A stretch of DNA of 64,000 nt from Effusibacillus dendaii (GTDB lineage Bacteria; Bacillota; Bacilli; Tumebacillales; Effusibacillaceae), in assembly GCF_015097055.1 (NCBI RefSeq), contig NZ_AP023366.1, forward strand, positions 2,498,001 through 2,562,000, read 5' to 3'. Below the pieces are notes generated by a model. That model was not told where the DNA came from, ran no database searches, and saw only the letters and a list, made by a program, of their open reading frames with translations. Both the position numbers and the translations under genes were made by a program. This document shows, piece by piece, positions 54,773-62,882 of the stretch. Each line of letters opens with the position of its first letter. Positions within the stretch are counted from its first letter, which is position 1.

Positions 54773-55849
54773 ATGAAAAAAATAAAACAGATAGAAATGT
54801 TGAGAGTAAAGTTACCTCTAAAAAAACCTTATCTTACCTCGCTGGGCGAATTTACTTACTATGATTCGGTTTTCGTGATCGTAACAGCTGAAGATGGGAT
54901 GAGTGCCATTGGAGAAAGTACAGCTGTCTTAGGCTATTCATGGGAAAGTCCATATGATGTATGGAACTTTGGTGAATCTTACGCAAATCAGCTAATCCAT
55001 AAAAACATATCGGATGCAAGCCGCTGGCTCACTACACAGTTCAGTCGGCTTCCTTTTTCCACCACTCCTTTCTTAACCGCCTTTGAGCAGCTTAATGGCG
55101 ATCCATTATATAAAATCGATCGCCCTATACAAGTGGAATTACTTGGGATTGTCAATAGCCGCGATTATGAAGAAATTGATTGTGAACTGGCTCGCCTTAA
55201 GGAAAGTGGATATAAAACAATCAAAGTGAAGGTCGGTTGGGACGTGGATAAGGATCTTGAAAAGGTCAAATTCATTCATGCTCGAATCAGCAAGGGCATG
55301 AAAATTCGAATTGATGCCAATCAAGCCTATCGTTATGATGATGCCTATAAGTTTGTGACCTCTATTCCTCCTGATCATATTGAATTATTTGAACAGCCAT
55401 TTCAGGAGGGTAATTGGGAAGATATGAAAAGGCTTTCAAATAACTCTCCCATTCCTCTGATGCTGGATGAATCCATCTATGACACCCATGATATTGATAA
55501 AGCGATTCAACTTCAATGTTCAGACTATATCAAGTTGAAATTAATGAAAGCATCGAGCGCAGCGCTACTCCGGGAAATGGTTCAAAAGATCGAAGATCAT
55601 TGCATGAAAGCTGTGTTAGGGAATGGGATAGCGACCGATATTGGCTGTTATCAGGAAGCCGTTTTATCGGCGAACTTGTGTCTGAAGACCGCAGGGGAAA
55701 TGAACGGTTTTCTTAAGACGATCACACCCGTTTCTGATAGATCCATCCATTATGATAAAAATTACTTGGTCGTTTCACCCGACTTCCTTCCTAAAGTGGA
55801 TATTAGTAAGATAAGTCCGTTTATCATCCATCAAGCCATTTATGAATAG
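54773..55849 (+). CDS. enolase-superfamily enzyme (MLE/mandelate racemase group)
   Basis: The 358-residue protein has an N-terminal capping domain and a barrel with KVKVG (the KxK base), RIDANQAY (metal Asp), ELFEQP (metal Glu), LMLDESI (metal Asp/Glu) and KLKLMKA (second base Lys). The Lys-Lys pair marks the muconate lactonising enzyme / dipeptide epimerase / OSBS group, not mandelate racemase proper. The reaction could be cycloisomerisation or epimerisation of a carboxylate. It overlaps the next gene's upstream ATG but not its likely start. Confidence 0.85.
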   Translation: MKKIKQIEMLRVKLPLKKPYLTSLGEFTYYDSVFVIVTAEDGMSAIGESTAVLGYSWESPYDVWNFGESYANQLIHKNISDASRWLTTQFSRLPFSTTPFLTAFEQLNGDPLYKIDRPIQVELLGIVNSRDYEEIDCELARLKESGYKTIKVKVGWDVDKDLEKVKFIHARISKGMKIRIDANQAYRYDDAYKFVTSIPPDHIELFEQPFQEGNWEDMKRLSNNSPIPLMLDESIYDTHDIDKAIQLQCSDYIKLKLMKASSAALLREMVQKIEDHCMKAVLGNGIATDIGCYQEAVLSANLCLKTAGEMNGFLKTITPVSDRSIHYDKNYLVVSPDFLPKVDISKISPFIIHQAIYE

Positions 55850-55859
55850 GGGGATTGCG

Positions 55860-56852
55860 TTGAAAAAGTGGATTAGCTTGATTCTTGTTGCTTTTTTAGC
55901 CGTTTTTTCCGTTGCCTGCTCGTCAGGAAAGTCAGCTGCTTCTTCTGAATCAAAAGAAAAGAGTTCTACGGATTTTCCAAATAAGCCTATCTCCATCGTT
56001 CTTCCATCCAGTGCGGGGGCACCTATAGACGTGATGGCGAGGAAATTGGCCGAGGTGGCATCGAAATATTTAAACAATGTTCCTATCAATATCGTCAACA
56101 AAACCGGTGGCTCTGGAATGGTCGCCATGGCGTATACACAGTCCCAGCCAGCTAATGGATATACCCTTCACGGTGAAGCGACTGGAATTACCTCTGTGTT
56201 GCAAATGAAAGGCGCTCAATTTAGGTATTCAGATTTTGTGCCTGTTTCAAGAATTGAATTGGATCCCTTCGCCTTATTTGTGAAGGAGGGTGGAAAATAT
56301 AAGACCCTGCAGGATTTAATTGATGATGCGAAAAAAAATCCAGGGAAAATTACCATCGGAGGATATGGTACTGGGACACCTCATCACATTGTTGCCATGG
56401 ATTTCGCAGAAAAAGCGGGCGTAGATGTAAAATGGGTAGCCTTCAATAGTGGAACAGATGCCATTACAGCGGTTATGGGAGACAGCTTGGATGCAGCATT
56501 AACCAACACCAGTTCCATTGAACGTTTTGTAGGAAAAGCCAAAGTGCTAGCCCATTCTTCTGAGAAACCAATCAGCAAATATCCTGATCTTAAAAGCTTT
56601 AAAGATCAAGGATTCGATATTGTGAAATATCATTGGAGAGGCCTGTTTGTGAAAGCTGGAACCCCCAAGGAAATTGTAGATCGGTTAGCGGATGGCTTTA
56701 ATAAAGCCGTAAAAGACCCCGAATTCCAGAAATATCTCAATACCGTTGGTAATTTATCCGGTGAAATAGCCAGGGATGACTTTGAGAAGATCGTTAATAA
56801 CCAAGCTTCTGGAGATCTGACGGTGTTGAAGAAATTAAATTTGGCACAGTAG
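55860..56852 (+). CDS. TTT-family substrate-binding lipoprotein (TctC/Bug)
   Basis: The 330-residue protein starts at TTG 55860 behind AGGGGGATTGCG; ATG 55842 overlaps the gene before it. The signal peptide ends at the lipobox SVAC. The Bug fold has FPNKPISIVLPSSAGAPIDV, GYTLHGEATG, IGGYGTGTPHHIVA and AGTPKEIVDRLADGFNKAV. It captures the carboxylate substrate outside the membrane and delivers it to the TctAB permease encoded next. Gly/Ala loops in place of the usual Gly-Asp pair may mark its ligand range. Confidence 0.9.
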   Translation: MKKWISLILVAFLAVFSVACSSGKSAASSESKEKSSTDFPNKPISIVLPSSAGAPIDVMARKLAEVASKYLNNVPINIVNKTGGSGMVAMAYTQSQPANGYTLHGEATGITSVLQMKGAQFRYSDFVPVSRIELDPFALFVKEGGKYKTLQDLIDDAKKNPGKITIGGYGTGTPHHIVAMDFAEKAGVDVKWVAFNSGTDAITAVMGDSLDAALTNTSSIERFVGKAKVLAHSSEKPISKYPDLKSFKDQGFDIVKYHWRGLFVKAGTPKEIVDRLADGFNKAVKDPEFQKYLNTVGNLSGEIARDDFEKIVNNQASGDLTVLKKLNLAQ

Positions 56853-56934
56853 TTATTTGGGGAATCCATGTAACTCCCCTAAATCTTAATTAGGTGGTTA
56901 CTCACTCGTTTGACAGTTAGGGAGGTGATGGGAC

Positions 56935-57372
56935 ATGAAAAAAGGGGAAATGATGATTTCGATCATCATAATTTCGTTATGCATAGTATTTTTGTGGATG
57001 CTTAGAGATTTCCCCCCAGCATTATCCAAAGAAGATGTCGGACCGGCATTGTTCCCAGGTATCTTGCTCGGAGTTCTGTTGATTCTCAGTATTGTTCAAC
57101 TGTTTATGTCCATACGTGGAAAATCTATTTTGGTTAAGCTAGTCGATAATAAACTTCAGATCGTTGCCGGTGGTCTGTTGTTGCTCTATATCTTACTCAT
57201 CCCTATTCTGGGATACTTGCTTGTTACTCCATTGTTTTTGGTTATTCTTTCTAGACTCCTTAAGGTAAAGAGTTGGATGGTAAGTGTCTTTTATTCTCTT
57301 GCGATGAGCGGTTTGATTTGGTACTTTTTCGAAAAAGTATCAGGCGTTCCACTACCGAGTGGTATTTTGTAA
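56935..57372 (+). CDS. TTT-family small membrane subunit (TctB)
   Basis: The 145-residue protein has four hydrophobic helices (IIIISLCIVFLWML, FPGILLGVLLILSIVQL, VAGGLLLLYILLIPILGYLL, VFYSLAMSGLIWYFF) and the loop SKEDVGPALFPG typical of TctB. It forms the permease with TctA. It is 15 bp before tctA; an 82-bp gap with GGGAGGTGATGGG precedes it. Confidence 0.88.
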   Translation: MKKGEMMISIIIISLCIVFLWMLRDFPPALSKEDVGPALFPGILLGVLLILSIVQLFMSIRGKSILVKLVDNKLQIVAGGLLLLYILLIPILGYLLVTPLFLVILSRLLKVKSWMVSVFYSLAMSGLIWYFFEKVSGVPLPSGIL

Positions 57373-57386
57373 GATTAAGGAGTTGA

Positions 57387-58907
57387 ATGAATGTGGATCA
57401 CCTGTTGAGCTCTTTTGATATGGTTTTCACTTGGTATAATTTACTGGCCATTGTGGCAGGTGTAGTCTTAGGCATGCTGTTCGGAGTAACTCCCGGATTG
57501 GATGCTACCTCAGGAACGTCACTGTTGCTGGCATTCACTTATTCACTGAGTCAAGAGACAGCCCTGATTTTTCTATGTGCACTCTATATGGCCGCAACCT
57601 ATTCGGGTTCAATCACGGCCATCACAGTAGGGATTCCTGGAACACCTGCATCCGCCTCCACTGTATTAGACGGGTATGAGTTGAATAAGCAAGGAAAAGC
57701 CGGAAAGGCATTGGCGATTTCGATTTCAAGTGCGGTTATCGGTGGATTGATTGGAACTGTTGCATTGGTGTCGCTTACCGCTCCGTTAGCCAATATTGCT
57801 GTAAAGTTTAGTGCACCCGAATACTTTATGCTCGCGCTTATAGGTCTTTTGATCATTGGAGGATTACTTGGAAATAGTAGGGTAAAAGGGATTGCAATGG
57901 CTATTGTAGGACTTTTTATCACAGTTATTGGTTTAGATCCATTCACTGGATATCCCAGGTTTACCTTCGGGTTTATGGAGCTAATGGAAGGGATTTCTTA
58001 CATCCCCGTTATGATTGGCATGTTTGCCATCAGTGAGGCTTTATTCATGATAACCACTCTGGATCAGAAGAATCCGTATAAAAGCGGCACCATTAACAAT
58101 AACTGGCCAAATCGCAAAGAGTGGAAGCAGATGGTAAAACCGATGGCGAGCGCTGGAGTGATTGGAACATTCCTCGGGGCACTGCCAGGAATTGGGGCTG
58201 CAACGGCAAATTGGGTCACTTATAACGAAGCCAAACGAATATCAAAGGAACCGGAAATGTATGGAAAGGGATCTATTGAAGGGCTTGCGAGTTCCGAAGT
58301 AGGTGCTATGGCCACCGTAAGCAGCTCGATGATCCCGATGTTTACGTTAGGAATTCCAGGTTCGACGACCGACGCAGTTTTGATTGGAGCATTAATTATG
58401 CATGGAATTGTTCCGGGACCGCAATTGATGACCCGAAATGCGGATTTGGTTTACAGTGTCTTTATTGCTTTGTTCGTGATCATAGCTATTATGTTTATCG
58501 TTGGTGCTTTTGGAGTTAAATTTTGGGTAAAAATGTTGCAAGCCCCTAAGGGATTGATTGTATCGATTATTTTGACCATGTCTGTCGTTGGTGCTTTTTC
58601 TCTGAAAAATAGTTTAATGGATGTTTGGATTATGTTTGCTTCGGGCATTCTTGCCTTTGTTCTGCGAAAATACGGATACCCGATTGTTCCATTAATCTTG
58701 GGGATGGTCCTAGGGCAACTTATGCAGGATAACTTTAGAAGAGCACTAATCATGTCCGGTAATGGCTTTGAAATATTCCTTACTAGACCGATTTCATTAG
58801 TCATTTTGTTATTTATCGTCATTGGACTTGTGTATCCATTACTGAAAAATGGGACTAAAGGTAAACAAAAAAAGAAACACTCAAGTGAAGTCATTATTAG
58901 TGATTAA
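57387..58907 (+). CDS. TTT-family large membrane subunit (TctA)
   Basis: The 506-residue protein has about 12 helices and the duplicated TctA motifs: GVTPGLDATSGTSLLLAFTY, ITVGIPGTPASASTVLDGYEL, LPGIGAATANWVTYNEAKR and TLGIPGSTTDAVLIGALIMHG. These glycine/proline loops form the transport path. Uptake is driven by proton or sodium gradient. TTAAGGAG stands before the ATG. With TctC and TctB it is a complete tripartite transporter. Confidence 0.94.
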   Translation: MNVDHLLSSFDMVFTWYNLLAIVAGVVLGMLFGVTPGLDATSGTSLLLAFTYSLSQETALIFLCALYMAATYSGSITAITVGIPGTPASASTVLDGYELNKQGKAGKALAISISSAVIGGLIGTVALVSLTAPLANIAVKFSAPEYFMLALIGLLIIGGLLGNSRVKGIAMAIVGLFITVIGLDPFTGYPRFTFGFMELMEGISYIPVMIGMFAISEALFMITTLDQKNPYKSGTINNNWPNRKEWKQMVKPMASAGVIGTFLGALPGIGAATANWVTYNEAKRISKEPEMYGKGSIEGLASSEVGAMATVSSSMIPMFTLGIPGSTTDAVLIGALIMHGIVPGPQLMTRNADLVYSVFIALFVIIAIMFIVGAFGVKFWVKMLQAPKGLIVSIILTMSVVGAFSLKNSLMDVWIMFASGILAFVLRKYGYPIVPLILGMVLGQLMQDNFRRALIMSGNGFEIFLTRPISLVILLFIVIGLVYPLLKNGTKGKQKKKHSSEVIISD

Positions 58908-58932
58908 CACTTAAAAATGAAGGAGTAATACT

Positions 58933-59820
58933 ATGAAACTATTTACATTTAATGATGGGAAACGATTAAAATTAGGCATAAATACGGAAAAAGGTCTTTT
59001 AGACTTGACTAAAGTCCTGCAAAGTTTTCCAAATCCTTCGGTTCCACAAACTATGGAACAATTGATTGCCGGTGGAGAAACACACTTGCAGGAACTAGAG
59101 TCATTCGTGAATAGAATATTAAAAGAAGTAGCTGACGAATGTTTTCTGCGCGAAGAGGAGACCGTTTTTGGCCCTTGCGTACCGAACCCAGGAAAAATCA
59201 TTTGCGTCGGTTTGAATTATAGGAAGCACGCTGTGGAATCCAATATGCGGATTCCAGAGTATCCGGTCCTTTTCAATAAGTTTGATAATTCCATATCGGC
59301 ACATAAAGAGGTCATCCCTATTCCGTATAATGCGGAGCAAATCGATTATGAAGCAGAGTTGGTTATGGTTATTGGCAAAAAGGCAAAACAAGTAGCAAAA
59401 AAGAATGCACTTGATTATGTATTAGGTTATTGCAATGGGAATGACCTGTCTGTACGCGAACTTCAATTCCGTACCAATCAGTGGCTTCTGGGCAAAACGT
59501 CAGACGGTTTCTGTCCTATAGGCCCTTATCTCGTAACGGCGGATGAAATTGAAAATCCGAACAACCTGGATATGAAAACATATGTAAACAGGGAGATTCG
59601 TCAAAACTCAAATACTGCAGATATGATTTTCCATTGTGACGAACTGATTAGCTATATTTCTCATTACATGGCCTTGAATCCAGGAGATATCATCATGACA
59701 GGGACTCCAGAAGGAGTTATTCTCGGATACCCCAAAGAAGATCAGCATTGGTTGAAATCCGGGGATGAAATGGTAATAGAAATAAGTGGGCTAGGGCGAC
59801 TGATAAATCAATTAGGGTAA
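58933..59820 (+). CDS. fumarylacetoacetate hydrolase (FAH) family protein
   Basis: The 295-residue protein has an N-terminal regulatory-like domain and the FAH core: PGKIICVGLNYRKHAVE, DYEAELVMVIGKKA (metal Glu pair), VLGYCNGNDLSVRELQ, KTSDGFCPIGPYLVT and PGDIIMTGTPEGV. Members split C-C bonds of acylpyruvates or isomerise ring-cleavage products. It follows tctA by 25 bp and probably does the last step of the pathway. GAAGGAGTAATACT precedes the ATG. Confidence 0.9.
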   Translation: MKLFTFNDGKRLKLGINTEKGLLDLTKVLQSFPNPSVPQTMEQLIAGGETHLQELESFVNRILKEVADECFLREEETVFGPCVPNPGKIICVGLNYRKHAVESNMRIPEYPVLFNKFDNSISAHKEVIPIPYNAEQIDYEAELVMVIGKKAKQVAKKNALDYVLGYCNGNDLSVRELQFRTNQWLLGKTSDGFCPIGPYLVTADEIENPNNLDMKTYVNREIRQNSNTADMIFHCDELISYISHYMALNPGDIIMTGTPEGVILGYPKEDQHWLKSGDEMVIEISGLGRLINQLG

Positions 59821-59908
59821 ATAAGAGTACTTCTTTTGTTCCGTTTTAGTAAATTTACGTGTAATTTAATTTAAAAATTAAGTTAAATTTTAAAAATTTG
59901 AACTATTT

Positions 59909-61911
59909 ACCCAGGTTTGGCGACATAATTTTCCAATACTAGTCGTAGCAAGGGTTGTAGCACCTTGGGTTTATCGTTTAGGTACTACAACCAGCTTTCG
60001 GCATTTTTCAACACTTGTTTTTTGAATTTTTCCTGCACCACTTTTTCACAATGTAATGCCTGCAACCATTGTTTTTGTTGTTCTGAAACCTCTTGTACTT
60101 TCAGCATTTTTCTCTTAGACGTTGTGATTTCAAGTCGATGAAGTTGACAAGATTGCAAATCGTCTAGAACATCGGTTGGAGAGCAGTTGTGATTAGCGGC
60201 TTTTAGCTGAACTTCCATGTCGTTCATGAGGAAATTCGCCAGCATACAGACCGTAACATGTGCCTTGACTCGTTCCGTACGTGTGACATGCATCGGGCGC
60301 AATTGCAGATGTGATTTGATTTCGTGAAACGCTTCTTCTACTTTGTTTTTTCGCCGGTACAATTCAATTACTTCACGATCATCTGCTTCATCCATACTCA
60401 TGTTCGTGATGAAGCAAGTCAATCCATCGAGCCGGGCGGCATTTTGGATTTGATCCTCCAGCCATTCCAATTGAATTTGGAAACTTTTCACTGTACGAGT
60501 GTTCCCCTTGGATGTCGTAACAGCTAGAGAAAGGGGTTCAATGGTAACTTTCGCTTGTTTTTTCAATCCTTTACGGGAAAGGAGTTGGTTCACTTCTTGT
60601 TCTACCACTTCAGATTTGCGTGATTTCCTGGCGTTTCGCAAACTTTCATTGATCTGGTTTATGGATTGTTCAACGTTTTGCATCTGACGTTTTCGATGCT
60701 TCGTTTGATCCAGAAAACGTTGTACATCAAAAGTTACAATGTAGCGCCTGTCGCTCAGTACGACAGGGCGATAAAACAGGAACTCGTTCTCGTCCCACGG
60801 GCGAAATTCCCTCATTGCAACGACCTGTTCCCAGTCCTCGGAGGTTGCGGCATCTGGCATGATTTTGTCGAGTAAAGTGGTACGAATTTCATCTTTATCC
60901 ATGGCGGACACGTACTTCAACTGCTGTTGTCCAATTGCTTTCAGATTGTCCGCAGAAACCATCCCTCGGTCAAAGACTAATGTACAACGTTCGATGCCGA
61001 ACCGCTTTCTGACATCTTGCACCAACGCTTCAACCGTTGTGATATCTTGGGTGTTGCCTTCCAAAACACGCCAATAAAAGGGATATCCTTCAGGAGTAAT
61101 CATCAACGCAATGACAATTTGTTCCCGGTCCGGGCGATGGTCACGGGAGTAACCTAACTTGGCCATCACACATCGGCTTCCCTCGACATAGGAAGAAGTA
61201 ATATCGTAAAAGAAAGCCTCCGAATGGATACGCTGACGTTTCTTTAGTTGTTCGTACAAGAAGACTTGCAAATCATCTTCTTGCTTGGTAAGTCGGTCGA
61301 GTTCCCGATAAACATCATACTCATCATAGGTTCGTAAAGCAGGGATCACCGCAGGCAGAATGGTATTGGCAGTCCAGGACTGCAACTGAATCTGACTGGT
61401 AGGGTCAATGCAGCGATTAATAACCAAAGCTTCCACCCATCGATCTTCAGGAAAGAACTGCCCTAAATTCCATTGCTGCCATAATTGATACAACATCATG
61501 ACATTCAAGTAGGACAGACTTTTCGTCACTACAATGTCATTTTCCTTAGCTACCACAAGGGAAGGGTTGCTTTGGACCTGTAATGCCAGCCTCAATTGTT
61601 CTGCCTGCTCATCAGTGAGTGTTCCGATGTTAAATACGATGCGGTGTTTCACCTTGTTACCATCACGATAGGACTCAACAATTTTATAATGATGATATCT
61701 TTTTCCGTTAATGGTTGTGCTGGATTTTTTCAGAAACAACGTAGTCAAACTCCGATATTACGGGACTACGAAAATCATGCCAAAACAAGTGGTAAATTAC
61801 CACAAAAACCGCTATTTTATCAGAGCTAAATTAGGTACTACATTTTAATTCCACGAAGCCACAAAGCCTAGCTGCATCAATGTTTGGAAAAAATTGTCGC
61901 CAAACTTGGGT
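59909..61911 (-). mobile_element. IS1634-family insertion sequence
   Basis: Inverted ends ACCCAGGTTTGGCGACA (59909-59925) and the reverse complement ACCCAAGTTTGGCGACA (61895-61911) differ in one base and remain similar into ATTTTCCAA/TTTTTCCAA. The element is about 2.0 kb with one transposase gene. A target duplication was not obvious. It separates the catabolic operon from its regulator. Confidence 0.82.
59985..61748 (-). CDS. IS1634-family transposase
   Basis: The 587-residue transposase has an uninterrupted frame. YDITSSYVEGSRC and TLVFDRGMVSADNL carry the two Asp of the DDE site, and NKVEEAFHEIKSHLQLRP has the Glu (Y-x-x-x-x-x-VEEAF type). The N-terminus SSTTINGKRYHHYKIVESYR is typical of this family. 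The gene is complete and may be active. Confidence 0.93.
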   Translation of the reverse strand: MTTLFLKKSSTTINGKRYHHYKIVESYRDGNKVKHRIVFNIGTLTDEQAEQLRLALQVQSNPSLVVAKENDIVVTKSLSYLNVMMLYQLWQQWNLGQFFPEDRWVEALVINRCIDPTSQIQLQSWTANTILPAVIPALRTYDEYDVYRELDRLTKQEDDLQVFLYEQLKKRQRIHSEAFFYDITSSYVEGSRCVMAKLGYSRDHRPDREQIVIALMITPEGYPFYWRVLEGNTQDITTVEALVQDVRKRFGIERCTLVFDRGMVSADNLKAIGQQQLKYVSAMDKDEIRTTLLDKIMPDAATSEDWEQVVAMREFRPWDENEFLFYRPVVLSDRRYIVTFDVQRFLDQTKHRKRQMQNVEQSINQINESLRNARKSRKSEVVEQEVNQLLSRKGLKKQAKVTIEPLSLAVTTSKGNTRTVKSFQIQLEWLEDQIQNAARLDGLTCFITNMSMDEADDREVIELYRRKNKVEEAFHEIKSHLQLRPMHVTRTERVKAHVTVCMLANFLMNDMEVQLKAANHNCSPTDVLDDLQSCQLHRLEITTSKRKMLKVQEVSEQQKQWLQALHCEKVVQEKFKKQVLKNAESWL

Positions 61912-61939
61912 GTTTATTGAATTTATAAGGTGCATTAGT

Positions 61940-61965
61940 TATACTGATATCAAGTTATCCGTATA
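61940..61965 (+). promoter_or_regulatory. GntR-type operator upstream of gntR
   Basis: TATACTGATA-N6-TATCCGTATA, 25 of 26 bases shared with 53138-53163. Its place in front of gntR suggests autoregulation. Confidence 0.65.
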
Positions 61966-62007
61966 AGTGAACATTAATCAAAGAATTTACAAATGGTGGT
62001 GAACATA

Positions 62008-62766
62008 TTGCTTTCCAAGCGGTCCGTTCCTGAAGGTGTATCCATGTATAGATGGGTAGCAGAACAACTACGGAATGAAATTATGGAAGAAAAGTGGGAA
62101 AAGGGAAGTAGCTTTCTCTCAGAAACCCAAATTATTGAAAAATACCAGGTAAGTAGAGCAACGGCAAGACGAGCCATGGATGTTTTGGAAGAGGACGGAT
62201 TAATCGAGCGTATTCAAGGAGCTGGGACGTTCGTTTCATCTCCAATGATTGAACAAAGCCTGGATGATTTTCATAGTTTCGCCTATGATGCTGAAAAGGA
62301 AGGAAGGAGGGTTTCCTTCAAAATTTTAAGCCTTGAGCAAATTTCATGCAATAAAGCATTGAGTAAGGTGTTTGGGCTGCCAGAAGGTACCGATTTATGG
62401 CGAATCGAACGAATTAAATACATTGATCAGATACCTTGCATTTTTGATCGCATTTTTATCCCTGTAAAGTACGTGCCAAATCTTGAAATAAGTGAGTTGG
62501 GGAGATCTTGGTTAATCGAATTATTGCGAGAGCAGGGGTTTTGCTTCACAAAGGTAAAGAAGTTTATTGAACCAGTGATTATAGGCGATTATGAAGCAAA
62601 GTATCTTGAGGTTCATTATCGGGCTCAAGGACTTTTAGTGGACCGAATAACCAGTTCAAATAAGGATGTAATTATCATTACAAGGTCTATCATTCGTAGT
62701 GATATCATGCGGTATAGCGTAGACATCGAGGACAAGAACATTGATTATGATATAGACAATTTATAA
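62008..62766 (+). CDS. GntR-family regulator with UTRA domain (HutC subfamily)
   Basis: The 252-residue protein has an N-terminal winged helix (MYRWVAEQLRNEIMEEKW; IIEKYQVSRATARRAMDVLE; GLIERIQGAGTFVS) and a C-terminal UTRA ligand domain (VFGLPEGTDLWRIERIKY, DRIFIPVKYVP). I prefer TTG 62008 because GGTGGTG lies 7 bases upstream; ATG 61993 in the same frame has no clear site. It probably represses the catabolic operon and itself through the shared dyad and is released by a pathway intermediate. Confidence 0.88.
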   Translation: MLSKRSVPEGVSMYRWVAEQLRNEIMEEKWEKGSSFLSETQIIEKYQVSRATARRAMDVLEEDGLIERIQGAGTFVSSPMIEQSLDDFHSFAYDAEKEGRRVSFKILSLEQISCNKALSKVFGLPEGTDLWRIERIKYIDQIPCIFDRIFIPVKYVPNLEISELGRSWLIELLREQGFCFTKVKKFIEPVIIGDYEAKYLEVHYRAQGLLVDRITSSNKDVIIITRSIIRSDIMRYSVDIEDKNIDYDIDNL

Positions 62767-62786
62767 TGTCCAACCATCTAAAGCCG

Positions 62787-62818
62787 ACGATTCCTATGTA
62801 GGAAAAATCGTTTTTTTC
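62787..62818 (+). terminator. terminator of gntR
   Basis: CGATTCCTA and TAGGAAAAATCG form a stem (about 62788-62810), followed by seven T. Confidence 0.7.
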
Positions 62819-62882
62819 TGTTCCTGTAGTCTGCACGTAAAACACGACCAGTTGAATCGGGCGCGCCAGTTGGAGGGAGTTC

